NCBI GenBank assembly: GCA_043228905.1
Contig: JBHGNT010000003.1
Span: forward strand, 1,736,001-1,800,000
Direction of reading: 5' to 3'
Origin: Azolla caroliniana
Taxonomy: Eukaryota > Polypodiophyta
Length of the DNA: 64,000 nt
This document shows positions 24,187 through 36,556 of the stretch, in pieces. The translations under genes and the position numbers were made by a program. The notes beneath the pieces were generated by a model. The model made no database searches. It saw only the letters and a list, made by a program, of their open reading frames with translations, and had not been told where the DNA came from. Each line of letters begins with the position of its first letter. The first letter of the stretch is position 1.

Positions 24187-26859
24187 TTAAGACATGTCTG
24201 ATGGACTAGAAGAGCATTTTGACGTCTCATCCTCATCATCAGTGGAAATCAAAGCATTATCCTCATCCAATTCCAACCCAACATCTTTGTGGTTATGAGA
24301 ATTGCTTCTGGTTATTCTCTGTATTTCGTTTGACACCATGTTTGGGATTTTCTCCTTTATTATCTTGATAGTTGCTTGTCTTAGATGACCTGATTTTGTC
24401 AATGAGAAGTCATATACTAGTATGTCAACACGGTCTAGTGTGAGAGTAGCCGTGCTCGGTATATTCTTTCTTCTTCTCTTTCTGCTTGAACATCCGACAT
24501 CCTTAACCATCTCTAAAGAATACTTTCCTGTAAATGCATCAGGTGAATTTGTCTGATACCAGTGGACTACTATTGACTTTGTCTGACTACTTTCTTCATC
24601 CCTTACTAATTCAATAATTTTTGCAATCCAAAATGGATGGCCCAAGGTATCGTCCCCTGCTAATGTTGCAACCAACATTCCCACTTGTAGTTCTTGCAAA
24701 TTACCTTGCCATCTTGCCTCAACAGTACGTGACTTTCTTGGTCCCACATAAATATCTCTTTGCAGTGGCCGAACTAAATCATGAAGCTCCATATTATTCG
24801 ATTGTTGGTGATGAGTCTGCGCTATCGTTGATGTCATCCCAATGTTCCATGTGAATGGGATACGGATTGGCCATAAACCGGCGATGTAATTATCTAAAAT
24901 GGTGCGTTGATGGGTGAAGAAAATCTCCCACCATTCAACATCCTCATCACCGGCATACTTCTTAGTCCGATCAATATTATTTTGTTTCTCTTCTAGACAT
25001 CTCAACCAATATGCCCTTTGTTCATCAATAGTACTATTTGGTGCTACATTTTTACGATCATCATATGGCATTTGTTGTGCACCATGTAGAGGTTCATCTG
25101 GGATATGAAGAAGGAGCCTACAACCTTCTTGGGGCTCCCATTGTGCACTAGATGAGTATTGTTTCGCAAACAACACCGTCATCTTCAGGTGGGCCGATCT
25201 TTGTTTTATGAGGAAGACATGGTTGAAACTTATATTATTAAGAGGTGCAAGCACCCTACCTTTAGTCCCGTCACTATCCATGCAGAAACGTTTAAAGTCG
25301 TATACTTCTTCCAAGTGTTGTACTTTAGGCTTTGGTGTATATGCTTCACTAATCAATTTGGATAGCGTGGGAAGTGTGAAAGCATTACAACGAGCAAGTT
25401 TCTTTGAGAACCTATTGAACATTTGATCTATGTGATCATGGGTATGACCAACCAACAAGAAGTTAACCTTTATCTTTTTAAATATGCCCCTCTCTACTAG
25501 CATGCTTAGATAGCCGAAGACAGTTGAGTTCTTATTCTCTCTTGCTGTGTTGTCTAGTTGCACATATAGAACTGGCGGGAGTATACCTGACCATGATTGC
25601 AATACCCTGTGCATGACAGTGACAGTAAGATTAGGGTCGTTGTGGATATTGGGATAAGTTAAGAACACTTGCGGTCTTATAGTTTGACAATATGTCAAAC
25701 AACCCACTAGATGCATTTGCACGAGACACTCATCTCCAATATCCTTGGGGAGTCTTTGAAAATGCGGCAAACAAGTTTTCTTTTGATCCATGCCGTCAAT
25801 AATCATGCACATATACTTTTCGGGAGATTGAAACGCTTTTTGTCGGTGATGCATAGCCTTAGTACATTCCAATGCCTGACTTTCACGATGTTCTTTGAAC
25901 AGGTTCTTGTAATTCTTGATCTCTACATCTGATTTTCCACCCTTGGCCATACTTTTTAAACTCGCACATATTGAGCAGACTCCCATTCGCACCTTTCGTG
26001 GGATAACCACGTTATTAAATTGTAACCTCCATAGTCGATTAAAATGCCTGTACTGTATGTAAGGCTCAACATCGGAAGACATGTCGTCCTTGTACGATTG
26101 GTAAACTTCCCTTCGAGTAAAGTTATCTGACAAATGAAGTCTTCCTGTCGTTGGCATAACTTTGCACTGTTTTGAAAAATATACCTCCATCCACCTATTT
26201 GCCTATTGCCCAATTTGACCCTTACATCCAGAACCATTTTGATCGAACTGTACCCAGGAGCCCTTCAGAAGTCGCTCTTGAACTCGTTGCAGCCGCATAT
26301 TTCCAATGCTATGAGTGATTTAAAAAGCTGCTCGACAACACTTGGTATTTAGTCCAAGGAAATATTCAACTTGCGTTGAATTAGGCCCTGCTTTGTGATC
26401 CAATTTAAGTTGCATATGCGAAAGAAGAAATGTATCTTGCTCTTGCCCATTAAGCGACAAGTATTTTTGTCGTGTTTCACGTAACCTTGACTTTCCATAA
26501 GTTGATAGACAGAGATTCGCACAACACGATTTGTTCAAGTCACATAGAAGTTGACGATCAGAACATAAGAAATTAAATCTCTTTTCACTAACTTGTCGAG
26601 GAACTCTTTTAAATGCTAGAGGTTTAGTAATGCTATTGTTATCTATCGACGAAGAATCGTCCGCTTGTAAGCTTGCATGAAGAGGGCCATCAACAGGATC
26701 AATTGAAAACAGAGAATTCGAAGTACTAGGAGCCACACTTTTCTGTTTAAGCTGTGAATGTTTTTTGTGGTCGTACTCTTCTATTGAGAAATACGAGTTG
26801 TCTGACAATGAAAAGGGGGCAATAGAAAAAAGAGATGTTCTACTTGTAGAAGAAGACAT
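24187..26859 (-). pseudogene. Tn1 transposase candidate (DDE/RNase-H-like), two stops
   Basis: One frame of 891 codons interrupted by TAA (26320-26322) and TAG (26203-26205); Tn2 has AAA and CAT at these places. N-terminal 90 residues are Ser-rich, then a Cys-containing segment (NKSCCANLCLSTYG). A CxxC unit (MGVCSICASLKSMAKG) precedes the core. Core acidic motifs are IIDGMDQKK, then VQLDNTARENKN, then LVGHTHDHIDQMF, the spacing of an RNase-H-fold nuclease as in eukaryotic DUF7869-type proteins (assignment from memory). A basic patch SSRKRRRKN and an acidic tail follow. It probably cut and joined the TIRs. The 1.3-kb core itself has no stop. Alternative: a domesticated relative of unknown role, unlikely given the TIRs and TSD. 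Confidence 0.8.
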
Positions 26860-27156
26860 TTGAGGGAGTCTAACTATATTCTAAAACCTTCTTTTGAGAA
26901 AATTAAGGAATGCTAAAGCCTAACTATATAACTACCCGAAGACTTAGATTAACTATATTATTTTCCGAAATTTTCCTAAAAAACAAATAATTAAAAATTA
27001 TTTTTTATTTTAAAAGGAATGCTAAAGTCTTCTATATAAGGAGGTTAGAAATTTCATTTTCATTATCACGTGAAAGAATCCATCGAGCTCAGAGCACAGG
27101 CCAATTTTCAAGCACTCAGAAGCACATCGTCGACAACACTACCTCCGGCACGAACC

Positions 27157-30100
27157 ATGAACAAGGGAAAGAAAATCGTCAGGTTAGTAATATTCTTTAC
27201 ATTTTTTAAGATTCCTAAAGATTCCTTAAAGATTCCTTTCCTCAACACATAGAAATTTTATTTTATTTTGTACAACGAACTTGGAAAGCAATTCTGAAAG
27301 GCAGGACCTTCAACCAAAATCCGATGCAGTGCATCGGATTTGCGTTGAAAGTCATGCCTTTCAACCAAAATCCGATGCAGTGCAGCGGATTTTGGTTGAA
27401 AAAAATGCTGTTTTTGCGATAAAAAACTATCGCATGGGACCATAAAATTGACGTAATTTAAATGATAATTTGCGTGATTTAGATAAAATTGTACATTGTT
27501 TCTATGTTTTCACCAACGTTTTTAATTTCAGTGAACCCAGACAAAAAGTTCGTTCATTTAGATTGAAGATTTGATCTCCGACAAAGTGAGAATCTGGCTC
27601 CTTCATCAAGGACACGAGTAAAAAGATTTTATTTGACTCAACGGGGGAAGGAGGATCCAAGTCATCTGTGGCTACTACCAAAATCAACAAAGGTAGTACG
27701 CAAGAGGAGAAAACGGTTGAGGTGAAATATAAGGATTACCCCGAACTTGAATGGTGTCTCTCTTATGTCGAGGAGGATGGGGTGCTGTTATTGATAACGG
27801 CAAAATCAGACGGGGAAGGGAAACTTCAGCTTGGAAAAACATTTAATTATGGGCATGTAACCAAGCTAGAGTACGAAGACATTGACTCTACAAGTATTTT
27901 AATCGACGTCTCGAGCTCAGTTGGCAACAGGCGATTGCGACTTGATGAGGGAAACCTAGTACCCGAATCTTGCAATCCCAAGGCTTTGCGTAAAGACCTG
28001 CAAACGAAAAATAACTTGTTGGTAGCTCTTCGGCCGTACGTGACAGGAGAGATGATGACCAGTGAAGCAGAAACTCCACCGAAAAAGTCTAGGAAGACAA
28101 ATCCTGTTCAAAAGAAATATACTAAACGACCACGACCCGAAGAAGAAGAAGAAGAAATATTAGAGTTCGTGGAAGAAGAAGACGACCAACAAGTCGACGT
28201 CGTGGCTCTAGGCGGACAACTATCTTCTGGTGTCCTGACGTTAGAACAAAATAAAATAAGAGAAAATATTGTGAAGACTAAACTTGTGCGCAGGGGCCAG
28301 CTATTTCATTTGCCCATTACTTCTATCCAAAGGCCCCCCATTGACCCCGTGACTGGAAGACGTGCCTTGGAAATTAGGGAGCCGCACTCCGTCCATGTGC
28401 AAAACCTGAAAAGCAAAATGAAAATCAATCCTCACGCTATTGTGGTGCCATTTTTGGTAATGGTTGATCAAGAACAATGCCCAACAGTAGCAGATTTCAA
28501 GTATAGCTCTGCAGACGATTACACATACTATGTAATCGGAGGATCACATTCCGCCGAAGCTCGACGACAGCTTGTCAAAGAATATCCTCTCACGCCGTTC
28601 TTCAAGTACGCCGAATGTAAGGTATATGCAGGACTAACTCACAAGGAGGCGAAGCTGCTCGCATGGGACCATAACAATGACAACGATTATAGGCAAAAGA
28701 TGTCATGTATAGAGAGGATAAGATTTTTTCATCATGAATACCTGGATGCCTTGAATCGTTTTGGTCCAAGATTGTGGCCTGGATTGCGACGCCAGTGTTT
28801 ATTGGAAGTAGGGATTGCAGTGGATGAGAGTACCAAATCCGAAGGTCTCCGAAAATATGATTCTTGGTTTCAACTAGCTTTTCGGACCGGAGAGGTGTGG
28901 GATCTCCAAGACAAAATATTCTCTATGTGGGAGTGGAAAGAAGTCAAGGGGCAAAGATAAAAAAAGGGAAGAATTGATCCAGAAGTTGAGATGAAATCAA
29001 AGACCAAGGGAAAAAGCGACTTGGTAATCGAGGAGTTAGCAGAGGACATGAAACTTTTACCTTGGAGATCATTACAAGGTATCAAAGATGATAGATTGTT
29101 AATATCCGTGCTATCTCGAGTGGTCGCCAAGGAATTTAGTTTGGACGAGATGGTAACAGACTTGCAAAAGTAAGTGTTTATAGTATACCTTTTCATGAAA
29201 GTCTTCAATTATTTTGAATATCTTATTTCTAATTTTATATTGATTGTGCAGTCACAAGGTATACATGAAGATTCAGGAGTTGATGATGCAAAAACTGAGT
29301 TTACCGACATGGGAAGAAGTTGAACAAGCCTGCCTGATAACTTCTTCCTACAAGGCATTGGAGGAATATTTTATTGTATTTAGAGAATGGGTATGTGTCT
29401 TTTGAATGTTGATATGTTAGAAACTAATGTTCCCTGCTAACAACAATGACACTTGTAGAAACCATCAAAATCGAAAAAGAACAACGACAATAATGACGGT
29501 ATTCCAGCGGCCTTCATCACGCACTTAGAACGTGCGAAATATGAGAAGAGAATGACCAAAGGGAAGGAAATGGAACTGCCCGAGGATTCGGAGACTGTAA
29601 AGAGTTTTTTGCATAGGTCCGATCCAGGACCTTTCAAATAGCTTCATTATAGTGTTTTCAATGGCGAAGTATCCAAGATGCTTGAACTGTTACCGAGAAG
29701 GCACTACACTTTGTTGATAGCTGACATACCATATGGTTTCCGTATTGCGGGATCAACATATGATGATGTGCCTTTCAAGTACCCTCAGATCGAGAAAATG
29801 GTAAAGGATTTCGCAGAACTGACATTGGCCCCCTTGTGGAGGATAGTCATATTTCATAGCATGGGGCAATCACTGTCAGTCACAACAGCTTTGAAGTCCC
29901 GTTGTCATGCCACTGAACACATGCATTGGTGCGTTATAGTTCACTTTTACTCATTACAGTACTTCTTATTATATGTACACATTTACACCTCTAATACTTG
30001 ATTTTCTTTCTCTATAGGATCAAAACAAATATTACACGTAGCCCTGGCGATCGAATGGTTAGTGCGGTTGAACATTTTTGTGTGGGCTACTATGATTCAA

Positions 30101-30747
30101 TTACAAAGAAGAAGGCTAGAGCATATGTCAATGAGCATAACGTGGTTAACTACATCATGTGCCCAGCTGTAACCAAAAAATTAAGACATGTGTCAGGGAA
30201 TAAAAGTATGGTGAACCCTTATCAAAAACCTCAAAGATTGATCAACCGCCTCATAGAGCTCTTCTCGAATCCAGATGATTGGGTCCTAGACTTGTTCTCT
30301 GGCACAGGTATAATATATATATTTAATTTCAATTCTGTCGATCAAGTTTAAGACATTACTTCTTATATATACTTGTTTGTGTTCATGCGACCATTAGGTA
30401 CAACGACAGCTTGTGCATTGAAGATGTTTAGAAACTGTGTTGCATTGGAGAAGGACCCTGCTCAAGTTAACTTCATCAAAATGAGGATCACAGGAATCTG
30501 GGACTGTCCAGATTAGGATCAAGAAGTCGGAGCAAAACACATCAACGAGACAGAGATGTTCCAGATGACTTCACGAGAACCAATGGAACCAATTGATGAA
30601 GAAGCAGGGGAGCTGGTGGACCTGGAAGATGTAGCACAGTTTGACCATACATTAGATTCGGGAGAGCTTGGAGATGACACAAATGAAAACAGTCTAGAAC
30701 AATCAGCGCCAAAGGAGCCTGCTCTACCTGATTTGCTTATAGATTGA
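27157..30747 (+). pseudogene. Tn1 ParB-like domain fused to beta-class N6A/N4C DNA methyltransferase
   Basis: The 5' exons are uncertain (first ATG 27157). The main exon opens near 27640 and carries an N-terminal domain of unknown type, a basic patch (PPKKSRKT, KKYTKRPRP) like a nuclear signal, an acidic stretch, then a ParB/sulfiredoxin-type domain: ITSIQRPPIDP, VPFLVMVD, YYVIGGSHSAEARRQL, AKLLAWDHNNDN. Later exons (29252-29390, 29459-29938, 30018-30307, 30398-30747) give catalytic motif ADIPYGF and, further on, the AdoMet motif LDLFSGTGTTT with ALEKDPAQV. Motif IV before motif I defines the beta class. Frame stops: TAA 28958, TAG 29639, TAG 30514; Tn2 has CAA at the first and CAG (Gln) at the last. 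Intact, it would methylate adenine N6 or cytosine N4 in DNA. Confidence 0.85.
27310..27401. repeat. Two tandem long palindromes in Tn1
   Basis: Each has 20-21-base arms around one central base: 27310-27350 and 27359-27401, with core TCCGATGCAGTGCATCGGA. The half-site is TTCAACCAAAATCCGATGCA. They lie between the first methyltransferase exon and its main exon. Tn2 has the same layout with diverged sequence, so the symmetry rather than the exact sequence is retained. Confidence 0.88.
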
Positions 30748-31473
30748 TGTAGATGGTGTAATGTAAAAATTGAGGATTTTGAGGCATAATGTTCACCATC
30801 ACTTCATATTATATTTGTATATGAGAACATCTGTAAATATTTATCGTTTAATTAAATTCACCTGTTCATAATTTCCCTTTTTAATCATTATTGGAACCGT
30901 AGTTTGTATTTACATATAATTGGTCACCATGCTCTTCTTCAGTTTGAGATATTAACATGATATTGTAATTTCTCATTTCCGTTAGCATGACTGTATATGA
31001 AAAGGCGAATGTTTTTGATAATAAGAGGTTTTTAGTTACCTACGGTTCAAGTCTATTGGTTCCACATAGTATAAATGAATGTCGTACGTAATTGTTACTC
31101 TTACCAATTACATTGTCATGAACTATATGACATTATACAATGAAACTATCGATATACCCGTCCAACAAGTGGGGTACTACTTTATTCCTAAACCCAAAAC
31201 CACATATTTATAATTGCGGTTTATGTAGTTTTACTCTACAATTTGAATATGGATACCAATTTTAGAACTTTATATTGAACCAAGTCTTCAATTGTGCTCC
31301 ATGATATGCAAATTGACACGAATGTGGACACATATACAATTTAGTAATTGCTAGGTCTTTTTTGTTCTATATTTAACCATCAAGTCGCAAAAGGGGTACG
31401 CATGCATCGTATATTTTCGATATCAGGCTAAAATAGGGTACTTTTCTACATCTGGCCAACTATGCCAAAAGAG
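30748..31473. other. Tn1 3' non-coding region
   Basis: A+T-rich, no open frame of note. Contains the poly(A) region of the methyltransferase gene and subterminal sequence before the right TIR (31474-31510). Confidence 0.6.
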
Positions 31474-31510
31474 AATACGACATATTACCTGTTTCAAATG
31501 ACCCGGTGTT
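31474..31510 (-). repeat. Tn1 right TIR
   Basis: Inverted copy of 23860-23896 with one mismatch. The outer end is GGTGTT, followed by the duplication GTTT (31511-31514). Confidence 0.93.
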
Positions 31511-31514
31511 GTTT

Positions 31515-33475
31515 GCTTTATAAGGTTCAAGAAGAGAACAATGGAAAACCGGATGTATCTGAAGCTGCGGAAGGAGATCAAGGCGGAAGGTGACATCATT
31601 AATCTTACTCGTAATACGGAAGGGACCGAGTCGTCGATAATCCAACTTGTCGCACAGTCGAGTAGTCTTGATGTGACGACGTAAGAGCCATACTCGATCT
31701 CCGATGGCAAAAGAGGAGGGAATCCGATGACGATCCGCATAAGTCTTCTGTGTGTGTTGAGCATGATGAAGGTGAGTAGAGAGATCCATCTGGATCTTGC
31801 GTAGCCTCTCCAAATGATCCTCGGCACAAGGGTTGGTAGGTAGCTCCGGAGTGTCGATCACCGACCAGCGAGGATGGAAACCGGTATAAGCGAAAAATGG
31901 GGAGACCCGAGTCGAGGAGTGAATAGCATTATTATACGCAAACTCCGCAAAGTAGAGAATCTCGACCCAATCGTCCTTTTGATAACTCAGGAAACACCAA
32001 AGATATTGCTCTAGCGTTTGGTTTGTTCGTTCCGCCTGCCCGTCGATCTGAGGATGGTAGCCGGAGGAGAGGTTGCAGGAGACCTTGAGCATCTTGAAGA
32101 GATGCTGCCAAAATTTGGAGACAAATTGCGGGCCTCGGTCACTGATAATACTGTCTGGGAGGCCATGATGCCGAAATACCTCACGCATAACAAGAGCGGC
32201 GGTTTCCTTGCTAGTGATGGCTTTAGTACACGGCACAAACTGTGCCATCTTCGTATATCGATCGACGACGATTAGGATAGCATCGAACCCCTTCGAGACC
32301 GGTAGATCTGTGATAAAATCAAGACAAATAGACTGCCACGGCTTACTTGGAATCGGTAAGGGTTCCAACAAGCCATATGGATGGTGTCGTGGCATCTTTG
32401 CTCGGCAGCAAGCATCACAGGTCCGAACGTAGTCGTCGACAAAACGGCGCATGTGGGGCCACCAAAAAGATCGTTGCACTAGCTCCAACGTCTTAGTACT
32501 ACCGAAATGTCCTGCCGTATGGGTGTCATGACAATGTTGGACGATTTGAAGGCGACAGGAGCAATCGGGGACATATACGCGCTTTTTAAAGAATAACAAA
32601 CCATCATGATATTCGAATTGTCGGTAGTCAATACCTGGTTGTTGAGACTGAGAACAGGATGCCCGAGAAGTATCAATGTGCGCCAGGATGTCTTGAGCAA
32701 AACTATCCGTCTTCAAGGTTGCACGTATATCATCGGTAATCCGTGAATCCATCGAGGTGTGAAAAATCCGCGTCGTGTGCAATCGTGTTGGTCCCAAGAT
32801 TACTTGCTTTTGATTATTAAATGTTGCGTCACCAGGCCGAGGTGCAAGATATGAACGCCGTGATAGTGCATCTGCTTTTCCTTGCTGCTTCCCCGGTCGA
32901 TATGTGATTTTGAAGTCGAAACGCGTGAGGAATTGCACCCACCGAGCTTGCCGTCGATTTAGTACGCGAGCGTTTTGAAAATAAGCAAGATTTTTATGAT
33001 CGCTAAAGACAATGACCTGATGTGGAGAGCCCTCTGAGAAATGCCGCCATTGTACAAATGAATCCACGATGGCTAATAACTCCTTGTCATGTATTTCGTA
33101 GTTGATTTCTGCGACATCGAATTTGCGCGAATGGAAAGCCATCGGATGCAACTCTTCTTTATCGCCTTGTTGAGAAAGGATGCTACCGAGGGCGAAATCT
33201 GATGCGTCAGCCTCCATGATGAATGGTTTGCTTGTATCCACATGAGCTAGAATCGGTGCTGATGTAAAGGCTTTCTTAAGATGCCGAAAAGCCATATCTG
33301 CTTCTATGGACCAAAGAAATGCTTGGCCCTTCTTCGTAAGTTGTGTGAGAGGTAAAATAATCTTTGAGTAATCCTGTATAAACTTACGGTAGAAGTTAGC
33401 AAAACCTAGAAAACATTGTACATCTCGTACCGACCGTGGAATTTGCCACTCTAGTACAGTTTGGATTTTAGCTGG
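31515..33475 (-). pseudogene. Element J RNase H and integrase
   Basis: In order: the end of RT/connection (RDVQCFLGFANFYRKFIQ), RNase H (IMEADASDFALGSILSQQ, IVFSDHKNLAYF), the integrase zinc finger (H and H in HDTHTAGH, C and C in CDACC), and the catalytic core with D in CLDFITDLP, D in IISDRGPQF and E in QAERTNQTLEQYL. Open throughout this part, about 650 codons. It is cut upstream at CCAGC by LTR A of family E and downstream by Tn1, so no functional polyprotein can be made. Confidence 0.93.
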
Positions 33476-33946
33476 TGTTACCGTACGAGATGTACGGGTG
33501 ATTGATAAATGTGATAAGTGAGGGTGAAAGATGTAATGTGTTGATATGTATGTGTGATTTTATAAGATTATGTGTGAATGTAAGTGTGAGTGTGGTAGAT
33601 ACAAAGAGGTGTGAGTGAGTGACTAGGTGTGAATGCCAAGGGGGCTTGCACCCTTGTGGATCTACCCCTTTGTACCTATTTAACCCTTATGGGGAATGAA
33701 TGAACATTTTCTCTCTAATCTCTCTCTCTTTGACACCTTTTCTCTTCTCTCTCCCTCTCTCACGTTGAACCCCCTTGGGAGGGGGGTGGAGCCATTCTAG
33801 GCACCACCCCCCACCCCGCAATGCTTCTCTATATGATCTCTCTCACCATCATAATCTCCATCACCATGTCTATCTTCATTACCAATCATCATAGTTATCA
33901 TTCATCATCATCGTTGTCATTAACCCTAACCCTAAAACCTATAACA
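33476..33946 (+). repeat. LTR A of family E
   Basis: TGTTACCGTACGAG...ACCTATAACA. It ends in telomere-like TTAACCCTAACCCTAAAAC. It differs from B and C in the last 120 bases and lacks the AACATGAATGA phrase both others have. Confidence 0.9.
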
Positions 33947-36556
33947 CCTTTTGGCCCCTTTGGAGATAGAGTCGACGAATGATCCGCGGCAGTATGATGT
34001 GCGAGTGGAACTTACGGAATGATATGCGGTAGAAGTATGTGCAAGAGAGCAAGAAATCAAATTGACAATGTACAAGAAATGATGAAAATGGTAGATTGAT
34101 GATGTCTCCGAGCATTATCATCTTCATTCTCATCATTTTTGGTCTTTGGATAATCACTACTCCTGTAACCCTAACCCCATTTTCTGTTCTTTTTTTCCTA
34201 ACCCTAACTCCTCTACCATTCCTTGCACTAGATACCCTAGCCCTAGTTTCTCCTACACCCATGGGCCTTATAAGTTTAGCCCAAACTCTTCGTGTACTAA
34301 CCCTAAGTGTGTGCCTCTGGCCCTTATACTAACCCTGATACTAACAGCTATATTAACCACCATAATGCATGTGAGCATGATTCATATCATGGTGGCACTC
34401 ATAATAAGCATAGTTTGTTCATAAACCATGATCTCCAAGATGATGCATATGAAGGAATTAGAATGTGCGGTCATTCTTCGTTGTAATCATAATCATTAGG
34501 GTCACCATTGCTAAAATCATCAACAACAAATAGAAGGAGAAGACGAGAGAACACCAAAGAAGAACAAGGAGGACCGGACAACAAGACGAAAAAAACGAAG
34601 GGTCTCCCAGAGATGATGGTGACAAAGAGAAAGGGCGGTGGAAAGAATGACCAATGGCCAGAGAAGATGAACAAGGATGGGAGCAGCCGAACCAACTGCC
34701 AGAAAACCGGCCGGTACGGACCGGAACGAGCTGAACTAAGACAGCTCGATGGCTAGAACAACGATAACGACAGAGGAGAGGCCGGAGAAGCGCCGGCCAG
34801 AGAGCGACCGAAGAGCGGTCGTAGTGGCTGAACGGCGCCGGAAAGGAGGCGGCCAGACCGGACGACGCTGGACAACGGCTGAAGAGCAGCCGGACAACAG
34901 TCGAAGCAGTTGGATTGACCGGTTAGTGGCTAAACAACAACGGACGACCGGACAAATGCCGGTACGACAGCCGGACGACGACGATTGACGACGGCCGATC
35001 GACGGAGACGACCACAAAACCCAACGAAGCAGCGGCCGCAACAGGAGAGTTTCGGCCAGAGAGGGGCTAGATAGCAACAAGAACAACGTCCAAATATCGG
35101 CCGAAGAGTGGAAAGAGCGGTCGGAATAGCCGGACAGTGACAGTAGCAGCCGGAGCGGCCTGAGGGTCGGACAAGGTCGAGGAAGCAGATAGGCGGCCGG
35201 GAGGACGGACTAAACGCACGACCGGAAGACAACGGACAAATGGTTGGGACAGTAGCTGAACAACGACTGGAGTGGCAGCAAATAATCGGCGGCGGCGGCG
35301 AAAAATTAGCGACGAAGATGGCCAGACCGGACGGGCCAGACAAACGAATGGAGGACCGGGAGATAGGGTAGGACACGGACAACCAGCGGTAGCAAAAATC
35401 AGCAACCAGACAGACAGCCGGAGCGGCTGGACAACAACCAGAACGGCGACACCACGCTCAAAAGCGATAGGAATGGCCGGACAGCCGATGGCCAGAACGG
35501 TGATGACGTTGAAACGACGAACCGGACAACCGAATAGTGGCTGGAGGGCCGAAAAGACAATAATGGCCAGTTTGGACAGACGGACCGGACAGAGTCAGAG
35601 ACACAGATAGACAACGTTGGACGAAGACGAATCGACAGACAACAGTGACGGACAAACAATGACGACGGATGGTGATGGTGATGGTGATGGTGATGACAAC
35701 GGTGACGGTGACAGCGACAGAACCAGAGACGAAAACAGAAACGAAAACAGAAACAGAGATGGAGATGAACCGAGAAGGCCGTACATACGCAACGACACAC
35801 AACAACACACAAGAACAGAGCGTGACAGCAACGGACAATGGACATAGCGGTGGTGAAAGAAGGAAGAAGAAACCGAAAGCGGAGATGAAGGAAAGAAATA
35901 GAGAAAGGGAAGAAGAAATAGAAAACACAGAGGAAGAGACGTTGAAGAAGAAGAAAACAAGAAGTAAGAGAAAAAATAGAAGGAAACAAGAAAAGAAAAA
36001 AAGAGGGAAAAAGAGGATGATAAGGGGCATGTGAAGAAATTTTAAATGTTGAGGGTAGTGCAGTCTAAAATTTCAGAAACCTGGGCGTACTGAATGAAAT
36101 TTTCAAAACTCGAGGGTATATAATACAAATTTTAAAAATCAAAGGGCACCTACGAAAATTTGAAAACTCATCAACCTAAAAGAAATGGACGCGATCGACA
36201 CACAACTCACAAAATGAACAAAAGGAACACACATACATACAACATTTTTTTGATGACCCAAATGATGTTACCGAAGTTCGTGAACCGATGAAGATTCGCT
36301 GACCGACGAAGATGTTCTAGTCAAGCGCTCCGATCGAGGGAGTCGATCGTTGATGTTACCAAAGTTCGTAAGTCGACAGAACAAGAATGTTCGTGTCGCA
36401 GAAGAGTCGCTGACCAACGGAGATGTTCGAGTCAAGCGCTCTGATCGAGGGAGTCGATCGTTGAGAGGACCGATGGAAATTCCGGTCGAAGAAAAATTAT
36501 GATCAAGGCATGTGGGATCGACGTGCAAGGCACTCTCCCACGGGCGTGCCATATTG
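33947..36556. other. Interior of element E: purine-rich non-coding DNA
   Basis: Starts with degenerate telomere-like CTAACCCTA motifs (about 34160-34345), then 34500-36030 is a strongly strand-biased purine and CGG-rich stretch with repeats on GCCGGACAGACGG and (GGTGAT)n. Long open frames on the minus strand (for example 35399-36030) are low-complexity products of that bias. At 36280-36450 a 50-base phrase with TCAAGCGCTC...GATCGAGGGAGTCGATCGTTGA occurs twice. No protein recognised. Confidence 0.6.

Larger units (their letters stand above)
23860..31510. mobile_element. Tn1: DNA transposon encoding a ParB-methyltransferase and a transposase
   Basis: A 7651-bp element inserted in the J integrase gene. 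TIRs of 37 bases match at 36 positions, and the TSD is GTTT (23856-23859 and 31511-31514). Removing the element and one GTTT restores the integrase frame exactly, which fixes both ends. It contains a transposase candidate (-, 26859-24187) and a ParB-like/DNA methyltransferase gene (+, 27157-30747), divergently transcribed from about 300 bp. The 4-bp duplication recalls Sola, Ginger or Academ superfamilies, but I cannot assign it. Both genes carry stops. Confidence 0.9.

Noticed and set aside
27157-27640. Exact 5' exon structure of the Tn1 methyltransferase gene
   Set aside because: A plausible first exon (27157-27182) and acceptor (27531) were tried, but the joined frame meets a stop within 20 codons, so no model is offered.
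35399-36030. Long overlapping open frames on the minus strand in element E
   Set aside because: They arise from a strongly strand-biased purine-rich, low-complexity stretch; the products are Ser/Phe/Leu/Val runs in several frames at once and resemble no protein.
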